DNA of 64,000 bases from Achromobacter spanius (GTDB taxonomy: Bacteria > Pseudomonadota > Gammaproteobacteria > Burkholderiales > Burkholderiaceae_B): the NCBI RefSeq assembly GCF_002812705.1, contig NZ_CP025030.1, positions 2,976,001 to 3,040,000 on the forward strand. The letters are read 5' to 3'. The translations under genes were made by a program, and so were the position numbers. How positions within the stretch are numbered: position 1 is the stretch's first letter; each line of letters begins with the position of its first letter. Under the pieces are notes generated by a model. The model was not told where the DNA came from. It made no database searches and was given only the letters and a program-made list of their open reading frames with translations. Positions 45,875-54,894 of this stretch are shown in pieces.

Positions 45875-48253
45875 ATGACTTATCTGGTACTGGCCCGCAA
45901 GTGGCGGCCGAGATCGTTCGATACCCTCGTGGGACAGGATCACGTGGTCCGCGCGCTGACTCATGCGCTCGACACCCAACGCCTGCACCATGCCTGGTTG
46001 TTTACCGGCACGCGGGGCGTGGGCAAGACCACGTTGTCCCGCATTCTGGCCAAGTCGCTCAACTGTGAAACCGGCATCACGTCCAAGCCTTGCGGCGTCT
46101 GCCGCGCTTGTACGGAAATCGACGCCGGGCGCTTTGTTGACTACCTGGAGCTGGATGCGGCCTCGAACCGCGGCGTCGAGGAAATGACGCAGTTGCTCGA
46201 ACAGGCGGTGTACTCGCCGGGCGCGGGGCGCTTCAAGGTCTACATGATCGACGAAGTGCACATGCTGACCGGCCACGCCTTCAACGCCATGTTGAAGACG
46301 CTGGAAGAGCCGCCCCCCCACGTCAAATTCATCCTGGCCACCACCGATCCGCAAAAGATCCCGGTGACGGTGCTGTCGCGCTGCCTGCAGTTCAATTTGA
46401 AGCAGATGCCGGCCGACTCCATCGTCGGGCACCTGCAAGCGGTGCTGGGCCACGAAGAAGTCGCCTTCGAAATGCCGGCCTTGCGCCTGATCGGCCAGGC
46501 CGCGCAGGGTTCGATGCGCGATGCGCTGTCGCTCACCGACCAAGCCATTGCCTATAGCGCCGGCAACATGACCGAGGACGCCGTGCGCGGCATGCTCGGC
46601 ACCATCGACCAGCGCCATCTGGTGCGTCTGCTTGACGCCTTGTCGGCGGGCGACGCCAAGAGCGTGTTGGCCGTGGCGGATGAGCTGGCCATACGCGGCT
46701 TGTCGTACGCGGGGGCGCTGGCCGACCTGGCCGTGCTGCTGTCGCGCGTTGCGATCGAACAGCGCGTCACGGGCGTCACGCCTGCCGAAGACCCGCTGGC
46801 CGCCGACATCGCGCGGCTGGCGCTGAGCCTGCATCCCGACGCCGTCCAGTTGTTCTATTCAGTGGCAGTGCATAGCCGCAGCGAACTGACGTTGGCGCCG
46901 GACGAATACGCGGGCTTCATCATGGCCTGCCTGCGCATGCTGGCGCTCAATGGCGAAGCCGGGCCGCAGACTGCATTGGAAGCGCCTGTCACTCCGGCCC
47001 GCCAGACGGCGGAACCGGCCTCGGCTTCCGCGCCGGAAGCGGTTGTTGCGGCTGCCGAGGTTGCACCTGCCGCTTCGCCCGCCGCCGCAGCCGTCGCTGC
47101 GTCCACGCCGGCCGCAGTGACCGAACCTGCGCCGCAGGCAACGGTCGCGTCCACCGCGCCGGTTGCCGAACCTGCCCAGGCGGCTCCCGCACCCGCCGCG
47201 CCGACGCCACAAGTTACGGCCCAAGCCGCACCGCAAGCCGCACCGCAAGCCGCGCCCCAAGCCGCACCGCAACCGGCACCGCAAGCCGCACCCCAGCCCG
47301 CGCCGCAATCGGCCACTGCCGCAACGGCAGCGACGCCCGCGCCAGACAGCGTGCCGCCGTGGGAAGACCTTCCGGCTGGGACGACGACTACCGCGCAAGC
47401 GGCGCCACCGCCTGCGCCCGAACCCGCACCAGAGCCCCCGCCCGAATCCACGCTGGCGCCTACGCCGGAACCCACGCCAGAACTGTCCCCCGCCGCGCCT
47501 GCCTTTGACGCCGATGCGGCCGCTGCCGTTGCGCCCGCTGCTGCTACAGCATCCGCCGCCGACACCGCCGCCGCCAAGGGCGCAGGTTCCGCCGCGCTCG
47601 CTGTCACGCCCGCCGTGGCGGCCGTGCTGGCCACCGCGCCGGCCGAGGCCGACAACGACGGCCCGCCGTCCTGGGTCGACGAAGAAATCCCCTTTGAAGC
47701 CGAAGGCGGCTTTGTGCCGGAGGGCGGTTTCACGTCCAACCCGGACGACGATGAATTTGAAACGCTGGCCAGCGCGCCGTCGGTGGCGCCGCCACCCGCT
47801 GCCCGCCGTGAAGCCCCCGCGCCGTCGCGCAAGCGCGCCTCTCGCGCTCGCATGTCTGACATGACCCAGGCCGGCTGGCCCGAATTGGCCGCGCGCCTGC
47901 CCGTCACGGGCCTGGCGGCGGAACTGGCGCGGCAAAGCGAATGGGCCGGCGTGCAGGGCGATGCCATCGTGCTGCGCGTGGCCGTCAAGACGCTGGCCGA
48001 AAGCGAAAGCCGCGTGCGTCTGCAAACCGTCTTGTGCGAACATTTCGGCCAGGGCATCCGGCTGGATGTGCAAGTCGGCATCACCGGCGACGACACCGCG
48101 CACGCGGTTGCCAAAGCCGAACGCGCCGCGCGCCAGCAGGCCGCCGAAGATGCGGTGGCCGTCGATCCCTTCGTGCAAGCGTTGTTGGCCGATTTCGGCG
48201 GGCAGGTCGTTGCCGGCTCCATCCGCCACGTTGATCCCCCGGCCGCTGCCTGA
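45875..48253 (+). CDS. dnaX: DNA polymerase III subunit gamma/tau
   Basis: DnaX is the clamp-loader ATPase. The 792-residue protein has Walker A ([12 protein letters not shown]), the zinc cysteines ([16 protein letters not shown]) and the sensor motifs of the AAA+ module. A very long Ala/Pro/Gln-rich linker (about residues 375-620, including 12-bp-coded PQAA repeats) precedes the tau C-terminal domain. No A-rich slippery heptamer was seen, so a separate gamma form by frameshifting is not supported. ybaB and recR follow in the usual order. Confidence 0.95.
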   Translation: MTYLVLARKWRPRSFDTLVGQDHVVRALTHALDTQRLHHAWLFTGTRGVGKTTLSRILAKSLNCETGITSKPCGVCRACTEIDAGRFVDYLELDAASNRGVEEMTQLLEQAVYSPGAGRFKVYMIDEVHMLTGHAFNAMLKTLEEPPPHVKFILATTDPQKIPVTVLSRCLQFNLKQMPADSIVGHLQAVLGHEEVAFEMPALRLIGQAAQGSMRDALSLTDQAIAYSAGNMTEDAVRGMLGTIDQRHLVRLLDALSAGDAKSVLAVADELAIRGLSYAGALADLAVLLSRVAIEQRVTGVTPAEDPLAADIARLALSLHPDAVQLFYSVAVHSRSELTLAPDEYAGFIMACLRMLALNGEAGPQTALEAPVTPARQTAEPASASAPEAVVAAAEVAPAASPAAAAVAASTPAAVTEPAPQATVASTAPVAEPAQAAPAPAAPTPQVTAQAAPQAAPQAAPQAAPQPAPQAAPQPAPQSATAATAATPAPDSVPPWEDLPAGTTTTAQAAPPPAPEPAPEPPPESTLAPTPEPTPELSPAAPAFDADAAAAVAPAAATASAADTAAAKGAGSAALAVTPAVAAVLATAPAEADNDGPPSWVDEEIPFEAEGGFVPEGGFTSNPDDDEFETLASAPSVAPPPAARREAPAPSRKRASRARMSDMTQAGWPELAARLPVTGLAAELARQSEWAGVQGDAIVLRVAVKTLAESESRVRLQTVLCEHFGQGIRLDVQVGITGDDTAHAVAKAERAARQQAAEDAVAVDPFVQALLADFGGQVVAGSIRHVDPPAAA

Positions 48254-48297
48254 CGCGGCGGCCATCTCTTATTCCCCTCGTTCAAGGAACATCCATC

Positions 48298-48624
48298 ATG
48301 ATGAAAGGACAACTGGCCGGCCTGATGCGCCAGGCGCAGCAGATGCAGGAAAACATGAAGAAGGCGCAAGACGCGCTGGCCGAGATCCTGGTCGAAGGCG
48401 CCTCGGGCGGCGGCCTGGTCAAGGTCACCATGACCTGCCGCCACGACGTCAAGCGCGTCGTGATCGACCCGTCGCTGCTGGGCGACGACAAGGACATGCT
48501 GGAAGACCTGGTTGCTGCCGCGTTCAACGACGCGCTGCGCAAGGCCGAAACCACGTCGCAGGAAAAGATGGCGGGCGTCACCGCCGGCATGCCGCTGCCC
48601 CCCGGCATGAAGCTGCCGTTCTGA
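48298..48624 (+). CDS. ybaB: YbaB/EbfC nucleoid-associated protein
   Basis: This 108-residue protein has the YbaB fold: an N-terminal helix rich in Met/Gln/Lys ([20 protein letters not shown]), then beta strands ([27 protein letters not shown]), and a Pro-rich tail. YbaB dimers bind DNA non-specifically. Its place between dnaX and recR is conserved across bacteria. Confidence 0.95.
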   Translation: MMKGQLAGLMRQAQQMQENMKKAQDALAEILVEGASGGGLVKVTMTCRHDVKRVVIDPSLLGDDKDMLEDLVAAAFNDALRKAETTSQEKMAGVTAGMPLPPGMKLPF

Positions 48625-48645
48625 TCAAGGCTGCCCTGGGCTGCA

Positions 48646-49254
48646 ATGGATCCCTTACTGCCTGAACCCGAACCGCTGGTGTCCCTGATCGAGGCGCTGC
48701 GGCGCCTGCCCGGCGTGGGCGTTCGATCAGCCCGGCGCATGGCCTATCACCTGTTGCAGCATGACCCGCAAGGCGCGGACATGCTGGGGCGGGCGTTGGC
48801 CGGCGCGGTGCGGGACTTGAAACATTGCGCCCGTTGCAACAGCTTTTCCGAAGACGAGGTCTGCGGCACCTGCGCCAACCCCAAGCGCGACCCGTCGCTC
48901 TTGTGCATCGTGGAAACCCCGGCCGACCAGAACATGATCGAGTCCAGCCACGGCTACCGTGGCCTGTACTACGTGCTGATGGGCCGTGTGGCGCCGCTTG
49001 AGGGCATCGGCCCGCGCGAGCTGGATTTCGATCGCGTCATCAAGCGCGCAACCGATGGGGTGGTGCAGGAAGTCATCCTGGCCACCAACTTCACCGCCGA
49101 AGGCGAAACCACCGCCCACTTCCTGGGCGAAGCGCTGGGTGAACGCGGCCTGCGCGTTACGCGCCTGGCGCGTGGCGTGCCCGCGGGCAGCGAACTTGAA
49201 TACGTGGATGCCGGCACCATCGCCTGGGCGCTGATGGAGCGCAAGACCACCTGA
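48646..49254 (+). CDS. recR: Recombination mediator RecR
   Basis: RecR, with RecO and RecF, loads RecA at gaps. The 202-residue protein has a helix-hairpin-helix ([17 protein letters not shown]), a zinc motif (CARCNSF...CGTC) and the Toprim domain ([14 protein letters not shown]). The length is normal. It ends the dnaX-ybaB-recR unit; the next gene begins after 72 bp. Confidence 0.96.
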   Translation: MDPLLPEPEPLVSLIEALRRLPGVGVRSARRMAYHLLQHDPQGADMLGRALAGAVRDLKHCARCNSFSEDEVCGTCANPKRDPSLLCIVETPADQNMIESSHGYRGLYYVLMGRVAPLEGIGPRELDFDRVIKRATDGVVQEVILATNFTAEGETTAHFLGEALGERGLRVTRLARGVPAGSELEYVDAGTIAWALMERKTT

Positions 49255-49326
49255 CCCAAGGCTCGCAACGTTAAAACAGCCACCGGCAACGTACCGGCTC
49301 GGCACGAAACGTGAGGAAGACAAACC

Positions 49327-50586
49327 ATGTCAGCGCTGACCGGACTGAAAGTCCTGGAACTCGGCACGCTTATCGCCGGCCCCTTCGCCGCGCGCATCTT
49401 CGGCGAATTCGGCGCCGACGTCATCAAGGTGGAAACGCCGCACGGGCCGGATGGCACGGGCGGTGGCGACCCCATCCGCAGTTGGCGCCACCTGCACGAG
49501 GGCAATTCGCTCTGGTGGACGGTACAGGCGCGCAACAAGCAATCCATTGCCCTCAATCTGAAAGACCCGCGCGCGCAGGAAATTGCCCGCAAGCTGGCGC
49601 TGGACGCCGATGTCGTGGTGGAAAACTACCGGCCCGGCGTGCTGGAAAAGTGGGGCTTGGGCTTTGAGCAACTGCGCGCCATCAACCCTGCGTTGATCAT
49701 GGTGCGGCTGTCGGGCTACGGCCAGACGGGCCCCATGAAAGACCAGCCTGGTTTTGGCGCCATCGGCGAATCGATGGGTGGTCTGCGCTATGTCTCGGGC
49801 CATCCTGACCGCCCCCCGCTGCGGGTCGGCATTTCCATCGGCGACTCCATCGCCGCGCTGCACGGCGTGATCGGCGCCATGATGGCGCTGCGCCACCGCG
49901 ACGCCACGGGCGGGCGGTGGAACGGCAAGACGGGCGATGCCTGCCAGGCGGGGCAGGGGCAGATGGTGGACGTGGCCTTGTACGAAGCCGTCTTCAACAT
50001 GATGGAGAGCCTGGTGCCCGAATACGACGTGGCCGGCGTGGTGCGCGAGCGCACCGGCGGCGCGCTGCCGGGCATCGTGCCATCAAACACCTACACCACC
50101 CGCGACGGCCAGAACATCGTTATCGCGGGCAATGGCGACGCCATCTTTCACCGCCTGATGCGCGCCATCGGCCGCGACGACCTGGCCGAAGACCCCGACC
50201 TGGTGCGCAACGATGGGCGCGCGCGCCGCGTGGAAGAAATCGACGGGGCGATCCAGCAGTGGTGCAACGGGCGCACCATCGACGAGGCGCTGGGCACGCT
50301 CAAGGGCGCCGATGTGCCGGTCGGAAAAATCTATAGCGTGGCCGATATGTTCAGCGATCCGCAGTTCCTGGCGCGCCGCATGATCGAACAACATCAGCTT
50401 GCCGACGGCAGTCCCGTGAAGCTTCCCGCAGTGGTTCCCAAGCTGTCGGAAACCCCTGGCCAGACGCGCTGGGTAGGCCCGAAATTAGGGGAACATACCG
50501 AGGAAGTCCTGAAAGCGCTGGGGTATGATTCAGCGGCTATTGACGAGCTGGCGAAGACCGGCGCTATCGGTAAACCCGACAACTAA
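49327..50586 (+). CDS. Class III CoA-transferase (CaiB/Frc family)
   Basis: This 419-residue family III CoA-transferase has the N-terminal motif LKVLELGTLIAGPFAARIFGEFGADVIKVE and a catalytic Asp at about residue 173 in GISIGDSIAAL, as in formyl-CoA transferase. The start at 49327 is preceded by GAGGA. A 12-bp gap separates it from the substrate-binding-protein gene, so the enzyme probably activates the acid imported by that transporter. The acid is unknown. Confidence 0.9.
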   Translation: MSALTGLKVLELGTLIAGPFAARIFGEFGADVIKVETPHGPDGTGGGDPIRSWRHLHEGNSLWWTVQARNKQSIALNLKDPRAQEIARKLALDADVVVENYRPGVLEKWGLGFEQLRAINPALIMVRLSGYGQTGPMKDQPGFGAIGESMGGLRYVSGHPDRPPLRVGISIGDSIAALHGVIGAMMALRHRDATGGRWNGKTGDACQAGQGQMVDVALYEAVFNMMESLVPEYDVAGVVRERTGGALPGIVPSNTYTTRDGQNIVIAGNGDAIFHRLMRAIGRDDLAEDPDLVRNDGRARRVEEIDGAIQQWCNGRTIDEALGTLKGADVPVGKIYSVADMFSDPQFLARRMIEQHQLADGSPVKLPAVVPKLSETPGQTRWVGPKLGEHTEEVLKALGYDSAAIDELAKTGAIGKPDN

Positions 50587-50598
50587 GGAGACAACCCA

Positions 50599-51639
50599 AT
50601 GTCAGTTACTCGCCGTGACTTGCTCAAGATGGCTGGCGCCGCCGGCGTCATGGGCATGGCCCCCGCCATCGTGCGGGCTCAGAAGCTTGAGAAGACCAAA
50701 GTCCAGATCGCCGTGGGCGGCAAGCCCCTGATTTATTACCTTCCGCTGTCCATCGCGGAAGCTCGCGGCTACTTCAAGGATGAAGGGCTGGACGTCAGCA
50801 TCGCCGACTTCGCGGGCGGCTCCAAGGCCTTGCAAGCCGTGGTGGGTGGCAGCGCCGACATCGTGTCGGGTGCCTTCGAACACACGCTGTCGATGCAGTC
50901 CAAGGGCCAGGCTTATCGCGCCTTCGTGCTGCAAGGCCGCGCACCGATGATCGGTGTGGGCGTGTCCAAGAAGAACCTGCCCAACTACAAAGGCGCCGCT
51001 GACCTCAAGGGCAAGAAGATCGGCGTGACCGCGCCGGGTTCGTCCACCAACATGGTGGTCAGCTTCTTCCTGGCCAAGCATGGCTTGAAGGCCTCTGACG
51101 TTTCCATCATCGGCGTGGGCGCCGGCGCGGGTGCCGTGACGGCGCTGCGCAGCGGCCAGATCGACGCCATCTCCAACACCGACCCCGTGGTGTCGATGTT
51201 GCAGATGCCGGGCGACATCGAGATCATTGTCGACACGCGCACCCTCAAGGACACGCAGGACATCTTCGGCGGCAACATGCCGGCCGGTTGCCTGTACGCG
51301 CCCCAAGCGTTCATCGACGCCAATCCGAACACCACCCAGGCGCTGGCCAATGCAATGGTGCGCGCCGACAAGTGGATTCAGAAGGCAGGCCCGGATGAAA
51401 TCGCCAAGGTCGTGCCGGAAACGTATCTGCTGGGCGACCCGGCCATCTACAAGGCCGCCATCGCGAAGAGCCTGGAAGGTCTGTCGCCCGACGGCATGAT
51501 CCCCGAGGACGGCGCGGCCACCGCGCTCAAGGCGCTGGCCGCGTACCAGGCGGAGTTCAACGCGTCGAAGATTGATCCGTCCAAGGTCTGGACCAACGAC
51601 TTCGCTCGCCGCGCCAACGAGAAATACGCCAATGGTTGA
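50599..51639 (+). CDS. NitT/TauT-type ABC transporter substrate-binding protein
   Basis: This 346-residue binding protein begins with a Tat-type signal (VTRRDLLKMAGAAGVMGMA) ending in VRA-QK. The fold is that of SsuA/ThiY-like receptors (IAEARGYFKDEGLDVSIADFAGGSKALQAVVGGSADI). Ligands in this family include nitrate, sulfonates, thiamine precursors and aromatic acids. It is co-transcribed with the CoA-transferase and overlaps the ATPase gene by 8 bp. Confidence 0.9.
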   Translation: MSVTRRDLLKMAGAAGVMGMAPAIVRAQKLEKTKVQIAVGGKPLIYYLPLSIAEARGYFKDEGLDVSIADFAGGSKALQAVVGGSADIVSGAFEHTLSMQSKGQAYRAFVLQGRAPMIGVGVSKKNLPNYKGAADLKGKKIGVTAPGSSTNMVVSFFLAKHGLKASDVSIIGVGAGAGAVTALRSGQIDAISNTDPVVSMLQMPGDIEIIVDTRTLKDTQDIFGGNMPAGCLYAPQAFIDANPNTTQALANAMVRADKWIQKAGPDEIAKVVPETYLLGDPAIYKAAIAKSLEGLSPDGMIPEDGAATALKALAAYQAEFNASKIDPSKVWTNDFARRANEKYANG

Positions 51640-52441
51640 AGCCGCACTATCGCTGGAAAATATCAGTTGCACCTTTGTTTCGCGCGACGACCGGTCGCAA
51701 CGCTACACCGCCGTCAGCGATACCAGCCTGGCCATCGCGCCGGGCGAGTTCGTGTCGGTGGTGGGCCCGACCGGCTGCGGTAAGTCCACCTTGCTCAATG
51801 TCGGCGCCGGCTTGCTGGCGCCGTCGAGCGGGCAGGTGAAGGTCTTCGGCCAACCCTTGTCCGGCATCAACGAGCGTGCGGGCTACATGTTCCAGGGCGA
51901 AGCGCTGTTGCCCTGGCGCAGCGCGCTGGACAACGTGGTGGCCGGCCTGGATTTCGCCGGCGTGCCACGCCCCGAAGCGCTGGAGCGCGGGCGGGAGTGG
52001 ATGCGCCGGGTGGGGCTGGGCGGCTTCGAAAGCCGCTATCCGCACCAGATGTCGGGTGGCATGCGCAAGCGCGCCATGCTTGCCCAGACGCTGATCCGCG
52101 ACCCCGACATCATCCTGATGGACGAGCCGTTTTCCGCCCTGGACATCCAGACGCGCCAGTTGATGGAAAACGAAGTCCTGGACTTGTGGATGGCCAAGCG
52201 CAAGGCCGTGCTGTTCATCACGCACGACCTGGACGAAGCCATCGCGATGAGCGACCGCGTGATCGTGCTGTCGGCCGGTCCCGGCACGCACCCCATCGGG
52301 GAATTCGCCATTGACCTGCCGCGTCCGCGCGACGTGGCCGAGGTACGCGCCCATCCGCGCTTTGTCGAACTGCACTCGGCCATCTGGGCGGTGCTGCGCG
52401 AAGAAGTGCTCAAGGGCTATGCCCAACAGAAGCGAGCCTGA
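51632..52441 (+). CDS. NitT/TauT-type ABC transporter ATP-binding protein
   Basis: This 269-residue ATPase has Walker A GPTGCGKST, signature MSGGMRKR, Walker B IILMDEPFSALD and the His-loop ITHDLDEA. The start at 51632 lies inside the last codons of the preceding gene. It pairs with the permease gene that begins 3 bp after it. Confidence 0.92.
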   Translation: MVEAALSLENISCTFVSRDDRSQRYTAVSDTSLAIAPGEFVSVVGPTGCGKSTLLNVGAGLLAPSSGQVKVFGQPLSGINERAGYMFQGEALLPWRSALDNVVAGLDFAGVPRPEALERGREWMRRVGLGGFESRYPHQMSGGMRKRAMLAQTLIRDPDIILMDEPFSALDIQTRQLMENEVLDLWMAKRKAVLFITHDLDEAIAMSDRVIVLSAGPGTHPIGEFAIDLPRPRDVAEVRAHPRFVELHSAIWAVLREEVLKGYAQQKRA

Positions 52442-52444
52442 GGT

Positions 52445-53239
52445 ATGTCGAAGTCACTGAAATCCGGTTCCGCCAGCTTGCGCTTCTGGCAACTGCTGCT
52501 GCTGGTCGTCATCCTGGGCGTCTGGCATTTTGCGTCGCGCGATCCCAAGATTGCGTTCTTCTTCGGCGAGCCCTTGAAGGTCTGGGGCCGTATCTGGGCC
52601 TGGTTCGTCACCAATGCGGACATCTACACGCACCTGGGGGTGACGCTGACCGAAACCGTGCTGGCCTTTTTCATCGGCACCATCGCGGGCTTGGGCTTTG
52701 GCTTGTGGCTGGGCTTGTCGCCGCGCGCAAGCGCAATCCTCGACCCCTACATCAAGGCCGCCAACTCGATGCCGCGCGTCATTCTGGCGCCTATTTTCGG
52801 CATGTGGTTCGGCTTGGGGATCTGGTCGAAGGTGGCGCTGGCGGTCACGCTGGTGTTCTTCATCGTGTTCTTCAACGTCTACCAGGGCGTGCGCGAAGTC
52901 AGCCCAACCCTGCTCGACAACGCCCGCATGCTGGGCGCGCGCAAGCGTCAGTTGCTGCGTCACGTCTACCTGCCGTCGGCCACCAGCTGGGTGTTTTCCA
53001 GCCTGCATACTTCCGTGGGCCTGGCCTTCGTGGGCGCGGTGGTGGGGGAATACCTGGGCTCGGCAAGCGGCGTGGGCTACTTGATCCTTCAGGCGGAAGG
53101 CACGTTCGACGTGAACACCGTGTTCGCGGGCATCGTGGTGCTGACCGCGTTTGCGCTGGTGCTGGACTACATCGTCGGCGTGGGTGAAAAGCGCTTGATG
53201 AAGTGGCAGCCCAAATCGGGCGAAACCGAAAAGCTGTAA
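52445..53239 (+). CDS. NitT/TauT-type ABC transporter permease
   Basis: This 264-residue permease has about six transmembrane helices (WQLLLLVVILGVWHF, GTIAGLGFGLWLGL, and the VALAVTLVFFIVFFNVYQGV region). Its coupling loop is NARMLGARKRQLLRHVYLPSATSWVFSSL. It is the last gene of the unit. The downstream gene converges with a 29-bp gap. Confidence 0.92.
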   Translation: MSKSLKSGSASLRFWQLLLLVVILGVWHFASRDPKIAFFFGEPLKVWGRIWAWFVTNADIYTHLGVTLTETVLAFFIGTIAGLGFGLWLGLSPRASAILDPYIKAANSMPRVILAPIFGMWFGLGIWSKVALAVTLVFFIVFFNVYQGVREVSPTLLDNARMLGARKRQLLRHVYLPSATSWVFSSLHTSVGLAFVGAVVGEYLGSASGVGYLILQAEGTFDVNTVFAGIVVLTAFALVLDYIVGVGEKRLMKWQPKSGETEKL

Positions 53240-53268
53240 TCAAGCAGCGCGGCCGCGCCGCGAGCCGA

Positions 53269-53844
53269 TCAGGTTCGCAGCGCGTGCCGGCTGTGCAGCC
53301 AGGCCGTCAGGCTGTCGAAGGCGTCACGCGCGCCTTGCAAAGCGTGGTCCTCGCGCCCTTGGGCGCCGGCCTCGCTGTCCAGAAACTGTAGAAACGTCTT
53401 CCACATCGGCCCTAGCGCCTCGCCATAGCCGCGCAGATAGCGCAGCGGCAGCGCGGGCGTGGCATCGGCCAGTTGCCTGGCCAGAAAGCGTCCACCCAGT
53501 TGCGACCCTTCCACCACGTACGCAACCCCCAACGCATAAGCGTCGGCCGCCTCGATACGGGGCGCGTCAGCGCAGTACGACACCGGTGCCGCGTCACCAG
53601 CGGCGGCCAGGTCGGCACGGATCCATTCGCTTTTACCGGCGCGCGCGGAGGCTTGCAGGCTGTGGGGCCAGTCCAGTCGCCACAGGCGCTGTTCCAAGGG
53701 TTCCAGCCAGCCCAGCAACGCGCGCAGATAATTCAAATACCCGGCGCGGTCCATGTCGCCGCTGGTCAGGGCCAGGCCCTGGTCCAGCGCCTCGTGCCTG
53801 TCGCGCGTGCCGTCGCGAAGCCACTGGTGTACGGGCGAAATCAT
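53269..53844 (-). CDS. bphO: Biliverdin-producing heme oxygenase
   Basis: This 191-residue heme oxygenase has the axial His17 (RDRHEALD) and the distal helix glycine motif (VVEGSQLGGRF). It cleaves heme to biliverdin, the chromophore of bacteriophytochromes. It is the last gene of the minus-strand phytochrome operon, 9 bp after the DHp-like gene, so pigment supply and photoreceptor are made together. Confidence 0.93.
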   Translation of the reverse strand: MISPVHQWLRDGTRDRHEALDQGLALTSGDMDRAGYLNYLRALLGWLEPLEQRLWRLDWPHSLQASARAGKSEWIRADLAAAGDAAPVSYCADAPRIEAADAYALGVAYVVEGSQLGGRFLARQLADATPALPLRYLRGYGEALGPMWKTFLQFLDSEAGAQGREDHALQGARDAFDSLTAWLHSRHALRT

Positions 53845-53853
53845 GGCGGTTGC

Positions 53854-54507
53854 TTATTGCTCTTGGGTGGCAACAGGCAGGTGCAACGACCAGCACTGTG
53901 CTTGGCGCTCCAGGCGCCAGCCGGATACCGCCGCCAGCAGTTCCACTTCCTCGGGGGCAAAGGCGGGCTGCTCGGACGGCGCCGTCGACGCCAAGCTGTT
54001 CGGAAAAAGCACATGCCAGGCATCGGGCTGCGAACAATCCAGCGTCAACGCGGCGTCCGCCGGCAGGACGGACAGCAGGCTCAGCAGCCAGGCCAGCAGC
54101 AGATACCGCGAGGTGAATTGCGGCACCTGGATGTCGGCCGCGTCTTCGGGCCAGGTGATGCTGTGACGCGACAGCAGCAGATGCGAAAACATCAGCTTGC
54201 GGCACTCGCGCAGCAGGGCTTCGACGGACGTGGTGGCGTCGCTGTCCAGCAGCCATTGGTCCAGTTCGCGCACGATGGTGACGCTGTCTTCCAGCATGCC
54301 GGTCAGGTCGCCCGCCAGGCGATGGCAGCGCTGCTGCAAGGCGTCGGCATCGGCGCCGTCCGGGGTTTGGCGCAGCATCGCGGCGGCCAGCGTTGCGTTG
54401 GACAGCGGGCCCACGACTTCGTGGCGCAGCACCGGGAACACCTGGGCCAGCACTTTGAACCGCACACCTTGCGCGGCAAGGGCGTCCAGGGGGTTGGCGA
54501 TAGACAT
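53854..54507 (-). CDS. Orphan DHp-like protein, putative histidine phosphotransferase
   Basis: This 217-residue protein has an N-terminal helical region containing LRHEVVGPLSNATLAAAML. This matches the histidine-kinase H-box pattern (HExxxPL) with the candidate phospho-His at 29. The C-terminal half ends GWRLERQAQCWSLHLPV, like the last strands of an ATPase domain, but no N-box or G-boxes are visible. That combination, DHp plus a decayed ATPase fold, is the plan of ChpT-type phosphotransferases. The gene sits between the receiver gene and the heme oxygenase. It is inferred to relay phosphate to or from the single-domain receiver. Confidence 0.55.
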   Translation of the reverse strand: MSIANPLDALAAQGVRFKVLAQVFPVLRHEVVGPLSNATLAAAMLRQTPDGADADALQQRCHRLAGDLTGMLEDSVTIVRELDQWLLDSDATTSVEALLRECRKLMFSHLLLSRHSITWPEDAADIQVPQFTSRYLLLAWLLSLLSVLPADAALTLDCSQPDAWHVLFPNSLASTAPSEQPAFAPEEVELLAAVSGWRLERQAQCWSLHLPVATQEQ

Positions 54508-54515
54508 GGGCGGCC

Positions 54516-54878
54516 CTAGTGAGTCTGTTGCAAGATGGCCAGCAGCGCGTCGGGGTCGGCGGGCTTTTCGATCCAGCCGTCGAACATGCCGTCCGCGTCA
54601 CGGCGCTCGTGGCGCGCCAGGCCGCTCAGGGCATAGATGCGCGGCGGTGCGCCGCGCGAGCGCAAGCGGGACGCCAACTCATAGCCGTCCATATCAGGCA
54701 GCAGGATGTCAACCAGCACGGCTTCGGGGCTGAAGCCGTCAATCATGTCGAGGGCGGCTTCGCCTGAGGCGGCGCAGCGCGTTTCCACGCCTGAAAGCGC
54801 CAGGAACTCGGCAAGCAGCTCCGAGCCCATTTCATTGTCGTCAACCAGCAGGACGCGAACTGCGCGCACTTCGTTCAA
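54516..54878 (-). CDS. Single-domain response regulator
   Basis: This 120-residue stand-alone receiver has the acidic pair D13/D14, phospho-acceptor Asp57 (VLVDILLPDMDG), Ser85 and Lys105. There is no output domain. The start is a TTG at 54878 with GGAGAC upstream; other starts would cut the first strand. It lies 16 bp after the phytochrome gene and 8 bp before the DHp-like gene, as expected for the middle of a phosphorelay. Confidence 0.9.
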   Translation of the reverse strand: MNEVRAVRVLLVDDNEMGSELLAEFLALSGVETRCAASGEAALDMIDGFSPEAVLVDILLPDMDGYELASRLRSRGAPPRIYALSGLARHERRDADGMFDGWIEKPADPDALLAILQQTH

Positions 54879-54894
54879 AAGGTGTCTCCAAGGT

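Noticed and set aside
46300..46325. C-run in dnaX as a frameshift site
   Set aside because: It lies inside the ATPase domain, not near the end expected for gamma, and is not a known slippery motif.
46855..48444. Minus-strand Gly/Ala-rich ORF opposite dnaX
   Set aside because: Mirror of the Ala/Pro linker coding sequence.
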